Shown here: piece by piece, positions 7,900-16,226 of the stretch
Position numbering within the stretch: position 1 is the stretch's first letter
Layout: each line of letters opens with the position of its first letter
Assembly: GCA_022511125.1 (NCBI GenBank)
Contig: JAFLSD010000001.1
Coordinates: 248,001 to 312,000, forward strand
DNA from: Paramuribaculum sp.
Lineage (GTDB): Bacteria > Bacteroidota > Bacteroidia > Bacteroidales > Muribaculaceae
Length of the DNA stretch: 64,000 nucleotides
Direction: 5' to 3'
Translations under genes and position numbers: made by a program
Notes under the pieces: model-generated
Database searches by the model: none
What the model saw: the letters and a program-made list of their open reading frames with translations, nothing else
Told to the model about the DNA's origin: nothing

Positions 7900-8983
7900 G
7901 TCGTGCTTCTTTTAAGATTTGGTCAAGTGTCGTGAGATATTTGTCGTAAAAATTTATGCCTGCTTCTATTTCGTCTATCTCCACGAATTCGTCGGCCGTA
8001 TGACTGCGCGAACTCTCCCCGGGTCCGATTTTAAGCGAAGGAATATTGTGGAGAAGCGACATATCGCTCGTCGTCGGGGAGACGAAAGGGGTTCCGCCCA
8101 TTCTTTCGGCTGTCAGGACGAGAGGATGAGTCGATCGGATTACGGAAGCCCATACCCGGGTGGAACGCGGGCGACAATCGCTTTCCAGAGCGTCGTCGAT
8201 AATTTGTGCCGTTTCCTCGTTGGAATATGCGTCGGTAGTCCGTACATCGACCACAAACCTACACTCTTCGGGAATGACATTGTGCTGCCGTCCGGCTTCA
8301 ATCTGTGTCACAGTCATCTTTATATCGCCGAGAATATCACTCTTGCGGGGGAAACGGAAGCTACGTAGCCTCGAGATGTCGTCGAGCGCAATATATAGAG
8401 CGTTTACGCCTTCGTTTCTCGCTGCATGGCCGGTTTTACCGTAGGCGGTACAATCGAGCACTACGAGCCCTCTTTCGCCTATTGCCGGCTGCAAAGCTGT
8501 GGGTTCGCCCACGAGTGCCATGTCGATCTTAAGGCCTTGCGAGAGAAGATGTGGTAAAAGCAGTCTTATTCCGTTTTCTCCCCCTACCTCTTCTTCTGCC
8601 ACAAGAGCAAGAATGATATTATAACCGTGAGAGAGCGATCGATGGATAAGATAGGCAGTAGTCATTGCCACTACCGAAGCGCCGGCATCGTTACTACCGA
8701 GACCATAGAGACGGCCTTCAGCAATAACAGGCTCATAGGGAGGACGCGTATAGGCCGGAGAGGGCTTTACGGTATCGTGATGGGATACCATCAGCAATGT
8801 CGGCTTTTCGGGATCGTAATCCGGGGCTACGACATAGATATTGTTACCAATCCGTTGCGGCTCAACCCCATGTGCGACGAACCATTCCGAAAGAATGTCG
8901 GCTGTTTTGTCCTCATTACGGCTTACCGACGGGGCGGCGACAAGCGCGGACAGTAGCTTCAGGGCATCGTCAATTGCAGACAT
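7883..8983 (-). CDS. M20 deacylase, probable N-acyl-citrulline/ornithine deacylase (ArgE-like)
   Basis: 366 residues of the M20 metallopeptidase family. MVSHHDTV carries the first zinc histidine and aspartate, GSNDAGAS the bridging aspartate, and EEEVGGENG the catalytic glutamates. In Bacteroides the equivalent gene of the arginine operon removes the N-acyl (succinyl) group after carbamoylation, giving citrulline. This follows from its place between argB and argH and from the argF'-type transcarbamylase in the same operon. Acyl-group preference cannot be read directly from this sequence. Confidence 0.88.
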   Translation of the reverse strand: MSAIDDALKLLSALVAAPSVSRNEDKTADILSEWFVAHGVEPQRIGNNIYVVAPDYDPEKPTLLMVSHHDTVKPSPAYTRPPYEPVIAEGRLYGLGSNDAGASVVAMTTAYLIHRSLSHGYNIILALVAEEEVGGENGIRLLLPHLLSQGLKIDMALVGEPTALQPAIGERGLVVLDCTAYGKTGHAARNEGVNALYIALDDISRLRSFRFPRKSDILGDIKMTVTQIEAGRQHNVIPEECRFVVDVRTTDAYSNEETAQIIDDALESDCRPRSTRVWASVIRSTHPLVLTAERMGGTPFVSPTTSDMSLLHNIPSLKIGPGESSRSHTADEFVEIDEIEAGINFYDKYLTTLDQILKEARHETME

Positions 8984-8997
8984 CGTGTTTCGGAAGA

Positions 8998-9780
8998 TTA
9001 AAGTCGTGTTATTTTCGTACCCCTGTCGAAGAGAAGATTTTCGGAGTTTTTTATAGTAACTGATTCCACTCCTTTGTATAATGCGTTGAAAGCATTGTCG
9101 ATTTTTGGGAGCATCCCGCTATTTACCGTTCCTTTTTCCTTCATTTCGTCGTAAAGTTGCGGAGTAATGATAGATATCAGCGACGAAGGGTCGTCGATAT
9201 CGGCAAGAACTCCGTCCTTCTCGAAACAATAAATCAACTCGACGGAAGCATTCTCCGATAACGCCACAGCTACGGCCGAGGCAACAGAATCGGCATTACA
9301 GTTGAGGAGCGCTCCTTTACCATCGTGCATTATAGCGCAGAACACGGGCGTGATACCTTGTTGCAGGAGGCTTAACAAGAACGGTCGGTTTACATTCCGA
9401 GGGTCGATGTCGCCGACGAATCCGAAGTCGATCGGCTTCGGTGCACGCCGTTGAGCTGTTATGGCATTTCCGTCGGCTCCGCTAAGACCTATCGCATCCA
9501 CACCTTCTGCCTGTAACAACGATACGATGCGCTTATTGATCAAGCCGGCATAGACCATCGTCACTATATCGATCGTGTTTTCATCTGTGATACGACGTCC
9601 GTCGATCATTTTCGGTGGTATTCCGAGGCGCTGACTAAGTCGGGTAGCTTCCTTGCCGCCTCCATGAACGAGAATTTTCGGACCTTTAATCCGTGCGAAA
9701 TCGGAGATAAATCTCTTTAAGGCCTCGGAATTATCGATAACATTACCTCCGATTTTGAATATTTTTATAGTCTCCTGCAT
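8998..9780 (-). CDS. argB: N-acylglutamate kinase
   Basis: Amino-acid-kinase family, 260 residues. It phosphorylates N-acylglutamate in the second step of the arginine pathway. FKIGGNVID carries the N-terminal catalytic lysine and glycine pair, and HGGGKEATRL is the substrate loop. The ATG at 9780 is preferred; the frame could begin at a TTG two codons earlier. In Bacteroides the substrate is thought to be N-succinylglutamate, and here the context argues the same. The start follows the argF' stop by two bases. Confidence 0.94.
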   Translation of the reverse strand: MQETIKIFKIGGNVIDNSEALKRFISDFARIKGPKILVHGGGKEATRLSQRLGIPPKMIDGRRITDENTIDIVTMVYAGLINKRIVSLLQAEGVDAIGLSGADGNAITAQRRAPKPIDFGFVGDIDPRNVNRPFLLSLLQQGITPVFCAIMHDGKGALLNCNADSVASAVAVALSENASVELIYCFEKDGVLADIDDPSSLISIITPQLYDEMKEKGTVNSGMLPKIDNAFNALYKGVESVTIKNSENLLFDRGTKITRL

Positions 9781-9782
9781 AA

Positions 9783-10736
9783 TCAAAGCGACTCAAGCAT
9801 TCGTTTGAGAACGGTCTGAGCGGAAATTTCGCGGTTCGCGGCTTCCGGGATAACAAGACTACGGGGAGATTCGATCACTTCGTCGGTAACGATCATCCCT
9901 CGCCGTACAGGAAGGCAATGCATGAAAAATGCATTGTCGGTGAGCTTCATTTTTTCAGAATCAACCGTCCACGACATGTCCGTCGAAAGGATCTTGCCAT
10001 AATCGGCATCATTAAAGGCCGACCAGTTTTTGGCATAGATGAAGTCGGCGTTTTCAAAGGCATGTTTCTGATCGTAATCGATCACAGCTCCGGCCGTGAA
10101 CTTAGGATCAAGCTCATAGCCTCGGGGATGTGTGATCACAACGTCGTAACCCATAGCCACCGTCCATTCCGCGAATGAGTTGGGAACGGCCTGCGGCAGC
10201 GAACGAGGATGTGGAGCCCATGTTAGCACCACCTTGGGGCGCGGTTTGGTTTTATGCTCCTCGATGGTTATGACGTCGGCGAAAGCTTGCAGAGGATGTC
10301 CCGTAGCCGCCTCCATACTGAAGACGGGACGACCCGAATATCGAATGAACTGATTGATTATTTCCTCGCTATAGTCGGCTTTTTTGTCGGTAAGACCGGC
10401 GAAAGCCCTAACGCCGATTATGTCGCAGTAACTGCCCATCACAGGAATAGCCTCCAGTAAGTGCTCAGCCTTGTCGCCGTCCATTATCACTCCCCTTTCG
10501 GTTTCGAGCTTCCAAGCACCCTGGTTCACATCGAGAACCATCACGTTCATTCCGAGATTCATGGCCGCTTTCTGAGTGCTCAATCTTGTACGAAGACTTG
10601 AGTTGAAGAAAAGCATCAGAAGAGTGCGGTTTTTACCTAAACCGGAGAAACCGAAACGGTTTTCCTTTATTTTCAACGCTTCGTCGACGGCCGCATGGAC
10701 ATCGCCGATATCATGGACAGAAGTAAATTTTTTCAT
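9783..10736 (-). CDS. argF': N-succinylornithine carbamoyltransferase
   Basis: 317 residues. It transfers the carbamoyl group of carbamoyl phosphate to N-acylornithine instead of free ornithine. FFNSSLRTRLSTQ (43-55) is the carbamoyl-phosphate loop of the Bacteroides type (ordinary OTC/ATC enzymes have STRT), and FMHCLPVRRG is the second signature. The residue that separates succinyl from acetyl specificity (Pro90 in the B. fragilis enzyme, Glu92 in the Xanthomonas acetyl enzyme) is Ala90 here, in GDKAEHLLEA. Published work converted the Xanthomonas enzyme to the succinyl form by E92A, so Ala supports succinyl use. It overlaps argD by four bases. Confidence 0.93.
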   Translation of the reverse strand: MKKFTSVHDIGDVHAAVDEALKIKENRFGFSGLGKNRTLLMLFFNSSLRTRLSTQKAAMNLGMNVMVLDVNQGAWKLETERGVIMDGDKAEHLLEAIPVMGSYCDIIGVRAFAGLTDKKADYSEEIINQFIRYSGRPVFSMEAATGHPLQAFADVITIEEHKTKPRPKVVLTWAPHPRSLPQAVPNSFAEWTVAMGYDVVITHPRGYELDPKFTAGAVIDYDQKHAFENADFIYAKNWSAFNDADYGKILSTDMSWTVDSEKMKLTDNAFFMHCLPVRRGMIVTDEVIESPRSLVIPEAANREISAQTVLKRMLESL

Positions 10737-11869
10737 ACGTTTTCTGTTGCTAATAGGTCTGTAAATTCCCGCAGGAAGAGGTCAGCGTCTTCTTTCGAGA
10801 GGTTTAAAGCCGGAAGCAGCCTGACCGTATGCGCTCCCGCACCTCCCGTAAAGATATGCTTATCGAAAAGCAATCTCTTTCTGAGAGCCGAAGCATCGCC
10901 TTCTATCTCGATACCGATCATGAGACCGCGACCCCTTACCTCCTTTAAGCCTGGAATCTCTTTCAGCTTTTCGATGAGATAAGAACCCACTTCGGCAACG
11001 TTTTCTATGAGCTTTTCGTCGCTTATGACATCAAGGGTGGCACAAGCCGCCGCACAGGCCAAATGGTTTCCTCCGAATGTCGTCCCAAGCATCCCCTTGA
11101 AAGGACTGATGGCCGGCGAAATCAGCACTGCTCCCATCGGGAAACCGTTTGCTATCCCTTTGGCGAGCGTTATGATATCGGGACGTATTCCGCTCTTTTG
11201 GAAAGCGAAAAAGCTGCCCGTTCGCCCCACTCCCGATTGTATTTCGTCGAGAATCAGGACGGTGCCGGTGTTTCGGCATAAATCCGATAATTCCTTAAGA
11301 AAGTTGTCGTCGGGCTCATGTATACCCGCTACTCCCTGAATCCCTTCTATGATGACGGCAGCATATTCTTTCGTCTCCAATTCTTTTTCCACCGCCTTGA
11401 TGTCGTTGAGAGGAACGAACACAACATTATCGGTACGGTTGAACGGCGAGACGATTTTCGGATTGTCGGTGGCCGCCACCGCGCCGGAAGTCCTGCCGTG
11501 GAACGCCTTTTCGAAAGCGAGAATCTTTTTCCTGTCGGTATGGAACGAGGCAAGCTTCATGGCATTCTCGTTCGCCTCGGCACCCGAATTACACAGGAAG
11601 AGCGAATAATCGTCAAAACCTGATATCCGTCCTATTCTTTCGGCAAGAGCTTCTTGGAGGCCGTTTTTTACCGAGTTGGAATAAAATCCCAACTTTGCCG
11701 CCTGGTCGCCGACAGCCTTGACATAACGCGGATGAGCATGGCCGATAGAGATAACGGCATGTCCCCCGTAGAGGTCGAGATATTCCCGGCCGTCAGCCGT
11801 ATAGACACGGTTGCCTTTACCCTCGACAGGTTCTATATCGTACAACGAATATACATCGAATAGTTCCAT
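10733..11869 (-). CDS. argD: N-acylornithine aminotransferase
   Basis: 378 residues, class III PLP aminotransferase. It converts N-acylglutamate semialdehyde to N-acylornithine. FLCNSGAEANENAMK binds the cofactor phosphate, ILDEIQSGVGRTGSFFAFQ holds the PLP-contacting aspartate, and the Schiff-base lysine is in TLAKGIANGFPMGA. The length is normal to slightly short for the family. The start follows argC by 12 bases and the stop overlaps argF' by four. Confidence 0.95.
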   Translation of the reverse strand: MELFDVYSLYDIEPVEGKGNRVYTADGREYLDLYGGHAVISIGHAHPRYVKAVGDQAAKLGFYSNSVKNGLQEALAERIGRISGFDDYSLFLCNSGAEANENAMKLASFHTDRKKILAFEKAFHGRTSGAVAATDNPKIVSPFNRTDNVVFVPLNDIKAVEKELETKEYAAVIIEGIQGVAGIHEPDDNFLKELSDLCRNTGTVLILDEIQSGVGRTGSFFAFQKSGIRPDIITLAKGIANGFPMGAVLISPAISPFKGMLGTTFGGNHLACAAACATLDVISDEKLIENVAEVGSYLIEKLKEIPGLKEVRGRGLMIGIEIEGDASALRKRLLFDKHIFTGGAGAHTVRLLPALNLSKEDADLFLREFTDLLATENV

Positions 11870-11881
11870 GATTAATATAGT

Positions 11882-12841
11882 TTAGAAAGCTGAAGGCTTG
11901 AGTTTAAGACCGATTTCCTCCGGAAGTCCGAAAATGATGTTCATATTCTGCACTGCCTGTCCGGAGGCTCCTTTCAAGAGATTGTCGATTGCGCAAGTGA
12001 TCAGGAGCTTGTCGTCGACTTTCTTTATCCCTATAATGGCTTTATTAGTGTTGACGGCCTGTTTCAAATCAACGTCGCCGTCGGCTATGAACGTGAAAGG
12101 CGCATCCTGATAGAAATCCGCATAAAGTTGTCGCACTTCCTGTTCCGACATATCGGTACGCAGCCAGCTCATAGCGAAAATTCCCCGTGAAAAGTCACCT
12201 CTTACGGGCACAAAATTGATAGTCGCCTTATTCCCGGGCTGAACCTTGTCGATAGTCCGATTAATTTCTATAAGATGCTGATGATTAAAGACTTTATAGA
12301 CCGACATGTTGTCAACGCGCCAGCTGAAATGGGTAGTGGCTCCCGGTTTTACTCCCGCTCCGGTCGAGCCTGTGATACCTGTTATATTGATGTCGCCCGA
12401 CAATTTCCCGGCTGCCGCCAGAGGCAACAGCGAAAGCTGGATAGCCGTGGCGAAACACCCCGGATTCGCAACCTTGCGCGCCTTCTTGATCCGCTCAAGG
12501 TTTACTTCGGGGAGACCATAGACATATCCATCGGATTCATCCCTGAAATCCTGAGCCAAATCAATGACCTTCAGACTGTCAGGCATTTTGTTCTCTTTCC
12601 AGAACTCAGTGCTCTTCCCGTGTCCGCCGCATAAGAACAATACGTCGATGGCATTCAGATCATAACCTTCCGAGAAAACCAGATCGGTCTCGCCGATGAG
12701 TCCTTCATGGATATCGGTGATCTTTCTTCCGGCATTGCTCGACGATTGGACAAACGCTATTTCCGCCTCCGGATGGTTAAGCAGAATTCTTATAAGTTCT
12801 CCGGCCGTATAGCCGGCTCCTCCGATTATTCCGATTTTCAT
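11882..12841 (-). CDS. argC: N-acyl-gamma-glutamyl-phosphate reductase
   Basis: 319 residues. An NADPH-dependent reductase that makes N-acylglutamate semialdehyde. The nucleotide loop GIIGGAGYTAGEL is at the N-terminus, and the catalytic cysteine is in VANPGCFATAIQLSLLPL. The start codon overlaps the end of argG by four bases, a sign of coupled translation. Confidence 0.96.
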   Translation of the reverse strand: MKIGIIGGAGYTAGELIRILLNHPEAEIAFVQSSSNAGRKITDIHEGLIGETDLVFSEGYDLNAIDVLFLCGGHGKSTEFWKENKMPDSLKVIDLAQDFRDESDGYVYGLPEVNLERIKKARKVANPGCFATAIQLSLLPLAAAGKLSGDINITGITGSTGAGVKPGATTHFSWRVDNMSVYKVFNHQHLIEINRTIDKVQPGNKATINFVPVRGDFSRGIFAMSWLRTDMSEQEVRQLYADFYQDAPFTFIADGDVDLKQAVNTNKAIIGIKKVDDKLLITCAIDNLLKGASGQAVQNMNIIFGLPEEIGLKLKPSAF

Positions 12842-14052
12842 TCGTCTTTACCGTTGCGGCGTTGCACGTTATGATATATTTTCATCTGATTGCCCAGAAT
12901 CTTGGTGAATCCCTTGACATCGTCGGCTGTCCACGCCTTGTTGACCTCTCCATATTCGCCGAAGTCGGTTTTCATCAGGTCGAATGGCGAATCTACGCCA
13001 ACGAGCGTGTAACTGTAAGGACGTAACGTGATCTCGACAGTGCCCGTCACATTGCGCTGAGAGCTTTCGAGCATCGCCTCGATGTCGCGCATCACCGGCT
13101 CGAGATATTGAGCTTCATGGAGGAACATGCCGTACCACGTAGCCACTTGATCTTTCCAATACTGCTGCCATTTGGTCAACGTATGCTTCTCAAGCATCTT
13201 ATGGGCGGCTATTATCAGAATAGGGCCGGCGGCCTCGAAGCCTACGCGCCCTTTTATGCCTATTATCGTGTCGCCTATGTGCATATCCCTGCCTATGCCG
13301 AATTGCGACCCTATTTCCTCCACCTTGCGGATGGCATCGACCGGATTATCATACTTTACCCCGTTGACCGACACTATTTCGCCTTTGTCGAAACCGATAG
13401 TGAGCTTCTCTTCACCTGTCTTTGTCACCTGCGACGGATAGGCTTCTTCCGGAAGCGTGAGTTCGGATTTAAGGGTTTCCTTACCGCCTATACTTGTGCC
13501 CCACAAGCCTTTGTTGATGGAATATTCCATTTTAGTAAAGTCGGCCTCATAACCGTGTTGCTTCAGATAATCGATTTCATATTCGCGGGTGAGCGTCATG
13601 TCGCGGGTCGGAGTGATTATCTCTATCTCCGGAGCGAGAATCTGGAATGTCAGGTCGAAACGCACCTGATCGTTGCCAGCCCCGGTTGAGCCGTGGGCCA
13701 CCGCGTCTACACCCAGCTTCTTTGCATGGTCGATAATTGCCAGAGCCTGGAAGATACGTTCCGACGACACACTGATGGGATACGTCCCGTTTCTGAGCAC
13801 GTTACCTGCCACCATATAACGGATGCTCTTGTCATAATAATCCTTGGTGACGTCCAAAGTGGTATGCGACTCCGCGCCAAGACGTTTGGCCTTATCGGCT
13901 ATAATTTCCAGTTCCTTGTCAGAGAAACCGCCCGTGTTGGCTATTGCGGTGTGAACCTCATAACCGAGGTCTTCCGAAAGATATTTCACTGCGAAGGACG
14001 TATCGAGACCTCCGCTGAAAGCGAGAACGACTTTCTTTTTTGGAGTTTCCAT
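12838..14052 (-). CDS. argG: Argininosuccinate synthase
   Basis: 404 residues. It joins citrulline and aspartate with ATP. The PP-loop AFSGGLDTSFAVKYL is at the N-terminus and HGSTGAGNDQVRF is the second family signature. YSINKGLWGTSIGGKE and the C-terminal YSYTLVG are also typical. It follows the GNAT gene by two bases and overlaps argC by four. Confidence 0.97.
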   Translation of the reverse strand: METPKKKVVLAFSGGLDTSFAVKYLSEDLGYEVHTAIANTGGFSDKELEIIADKAKRLGAESHTTLDVTKDYYDKSIRYMVAGNVLRNGTYPISVSSERIFQALAIIDHAKKLGVDAVAHGSTGAGNDQVRFDLTFQILAPEIEIITPTRDMTLTREYEIDYLKQHGYEADFTKMEYSINKGLWGTSIGGKETLKSELTLPEEAYPSQVTKTGEEKLTIGFDKGEIVSVNGVKYDNPVDAIRKVEEIGSQFGIGRDMHIGDTIIGIKGRVGFEAAGPILIIAAHKMLEKHTLTKWQQYWKDQVATWYGMFLHEAQYLEPVMRDIEAMLESSQRNVTGTVEITLRPYSYTLVGVDSPFDLMKTDFGEYGEVNKAWTADDVKGFTKILGNQMKIYHNVQRRNGKDE

Positions 14053-14054
14053 AA

Positions 14055-14672
14055 TTATTTCAAATGAAGGAATTTACTGATTTTATTTTTTATCAGGATA
14101 AGATAGGGTGTAGCCTTGGTGGATTGAACGGGTTCTTCGGCCGGATCGTAAAGCATTCCTGTGCACAGACACATCCTGCGATTGTTGCGTTTTAGAATGT
14201 CGAAATTGACACAACCTTCGCATCCCTGCCAGAATTCGTTGTCGTCGGTCAGCTCCGAAAATGTCACAGGCCTGTACCCCATACGGGAATTAAGTTTCAT
14301 CACCGGCAGCGATGTCGTGATACTGAAAAGCTTGGCGAACGGGAAGCGCATGCGGGCAAGCTCGAAGGTCTTTTTCTTTATTCTGGCGGCAAGGCCGAGA
14401 TGACGGTATTCGGGATCGACTATCAGACCCGATGTGGCTACAAAATCACCATGGCCCCAGCATTCGATATAACTGAAACCTATGAGTTTATCCCCATCGA
14501 GAGCCACCACGGCTTTCCCTCCCGTGATTTTCTTCGATATATATTCCGGGGAGCGCTTGGCTATGCCTGTTCCCCTTTGAAGAGCCGATTCATAGATAAG
14601 ATTGCATATCCTTTCGGCATGAACGGCATGCTCCGGACGCGCAAAATCAACTATTATTTGGTCTGCATTCAT
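14055..14672 (-). CDS. GNAT acyltransferase, candidate N-succinylglutamate synthase
   Basis: 205 residues and the first gene of the arginine operon. A GNAT fold is visible, with an acyl-CoA loop around RHLGLAARIKKKTF and the substrate half ending in MGYRPVTFSEL. No classical argA or argJ is in the operon, so this gene is the natural candidate for making N-acylglutamate. A B. thetaiotaomicron homologue in the same position (BT3761) was proposed as N-succinylglutamate synthase from mutant fitness data. The C-terminal third contains four cysteines in CEGC and CLC pairs about 15 residues apart, a possible metal site or redox switch. That last point is inference. Confidence 0.75.
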   Translation of the reverse strand: MNADQIIVDFARPEHAVHAERICNLIYESALQRGTGIAKRSPEYISKKITGGKAVVALDGDKLIGFSYIECWGHGDFVATSGLIVDPEYRHLGLAARIKKKTFELARMRFPFAKLFSITTSLPVMKLNSRMGYRPVTFSELTDDNEFWQGCEGCVNFDILKRNNRRMCLCTGMLYDPAEEPVQSTKATPYLILIKNKISKFLHLK

Positions 14673-14699
14673 TTATTCTCTGTTTATATAAATAGGCGA

Positions 14700-14733
14700 C
14701 AAAATTACATAAAAATTCGCAAATAAATACAAA
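14700..14733 (-). promoter_or_regulatory. Promoter of the arginine operon
   Basis: On the minus strand a -7 TAATTTTG lies at 14707-14700 and a TTTG at 14733-14730. The spacing of 22 bases is a little long. The predicted start leaves a leader of about 20 bases. No ARG-box palindrome was recognised. Confidence 0.55.
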
Positions 14734-14852
14734 AAATCCCGGAAATAATAACTCTAAAACTTCTTTTTACGCATCCGGTGTCTTGATTGGACACAAAATT
14801 ATTAGGCATAACGCAAACATCTGCTTGAATTTGAGACAAAAATCAATCTATT

Positions 14853-15212
14853 ATGAAAAAATCATTTTACCGATCGTATTGTGCTCCTTCTGCCTTATTT
14901 TGGCTACAGGATGCGGAGGAAAGAAACAGAGGTCGCTGCGTTTGCTTACAAAATCTCTACGTTTATTGAAGCCGATCAGATCGATTCTCTCCTAAAGCTA
15001 ATTTTGATTCGCTGAGTTTTGCAGTCACAGAGAAACCCCCGATTCGGGATGCAGAAGAAGCTGGAAAATGGAAAGTCAATTAAGCCCTATACTTGGATAA
15101 TCTTTCTGCTCCGGGAGATTACAGATAGCCAAACGCACAGGCATGGTCGCCCGAAGATCCTGCCAAACCTACCGGACAAGAATATTCCGAGTATCTTCAG
15201 ACTCTCGACTAA
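14853..15212 (+). pseudogene. Decayed small lipoprotein gene
   Basis: An ATG at 14853 is followed by a run of six A. If one A is restored the frame reads a lipoprotein signal (IILPIVLCSFCLILATGCGG), so the first lesion is a homopolymer frameshift. The coding signal then moves to a second frame (AYKISTFIEADQIDSLL) and, after another shift, to a third (ANFDSLSFAVTEKPP), which has two in-frame stops before a natural-looking end (PTGQEYSEYLQTLD) at 15212. All three frames read as one polar protein of about 115 residues. No family was recognised. It abuts the convergent hydrolase gene. Confidence 0.65.
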
Positions 15213-15213
15213 T

Positions 15214-16221
15214 TCAGTCGGAAATTGAATTGAGGAAAGTGATGATGGTTTCGAGCGCGATCGATGAAGGCGACTGGCCGTCGCGTTCGTAGTCGGTTAT
15301 CATTCCAGTCTTTGTCTCTTGGAACATATGATTGTGATCTTTCAGCAAAATGGCTTTTGCCGAAGGATTAAGCGACGATATTGTCTGCAAATTTCCTGAA
15401 AGCACCTGAAAATCCCTGTCGCCGTTCAACGCCAGCCAGGGTACGGAAACCGACTCGATAAACTCTTCCGGATTGATGCTTACCCAACGCTTGTACCACG
15501 GTGAAATTGCCACCTTTATCTGTTCGTCCAATTGCTCCTGCACGCCCGGAAATTTTAGAGCGTCGCCGAGTTGTGCCGTAAAAAGAGCCCAGAGCATTGG
15601 CAGGGTCTGATAGTCGGGCAGGTTCATCTTGATGATATTCAGGAATTCCCGCTCGGTTTTCTCGCCGTCCCATTTTCCCGTAAGAGCCACCGACATTGCG
15701 CGGCTTTGCGACATGATTATCGAATCGCCCGACCAGGCCGGAGCTGCCAGAGTGACTATAAAATCGCATAACGAATCGCGAGCGCCGGTCATTATGGCGA
15801 CGAGACCACCCTCCGAGTGCCCTATCACCCCCTTTTTGATGCCGGGATAGATGGAGTCGAGTGCGCAAAGGGCGCTATGGATATCGCCCACGTATGTGTC
15901 GGTGGTATAATTTGTCATGTTGCCCTTCGATTTCCCCGCACCACGGTCGTCCATGCGCAGAACGGCATAACCGGCATCAGACAAAGCGTCCGAAAGAGTC
16001 TTGAACGGCTTGTGTCCGAATGCGCTTTCGTCTCTGTCCTGCTGACCGCTCCCGGTAGCGAGAACTATCGCGGCACGAGGATTTACAGGTTCTGCGAGCG
16101 TACCGGCCAGTATCGCATTATCTGAAGGATTGATTACCGTTATTTCTCTTTCCTCGGCCACTGCACCCAGGACCGTGAATAAAAATATAACTATCGGAAG
16201 GAATAAGGTTTTCATTGGCAT
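15214..16221 (-). CDS. Exported alpha/beta hydrolase
   Basis: 335 residues with an N-terminal signal peptide (LFLPIVIFLFTVLGAVAEE). An alternative start two codons downstream (16215) gives the same signal. The alpha/beta hydrolase fold shows ATGSGQQDRDE as the oxyanion region, GHSEGG as the nucleophile elbow, an aspartate in LNGDRDFQV and the histidine in LKDHNHMFQ. It is probably a periplasmic esterase or peptidase; the substrate is unknown. It is the last gene of a four-gene minus-strand set (18718 to 15214) and follows the M16 gene by five bases. Confidence 0.85.
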   Translation of the reverse strand: MPMKTLFLPIVIFLFTVLGAVAEEREITVINPSDNAILAGTLAEPVNPRAAIVLATGSGQQDRDESAFGHKPFKTLSDALSDAGYAVLRMDDRGAGKSKGNMTNYTTDTYVGDIHSALCALDSIYPGIKKGVIGHSEGGLVAIMTGARDSLCDFIVTLAAPAWSGDSIIMSQSRAMSVALTGKWDGEKTEREFLNIIKMNLPDYQTLPMLWALFTAQLGDALKFPGVQEQLDEQIKVAISPWYKRWVSINPEEFIESVSVPWLALNGDRDFQVLSGNLQTISSLNPSAKAILLKDHNHMFQETKTGMITDYERDGQSPSSIALETIITFLNSISD

Positions 16222-16226
16222 TCTGT

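Noticed and set aside
10254-10460. Plus-strand frames inside the arginine operon
   Set aside because: They are antisense to argF' and show no independent start or motif.
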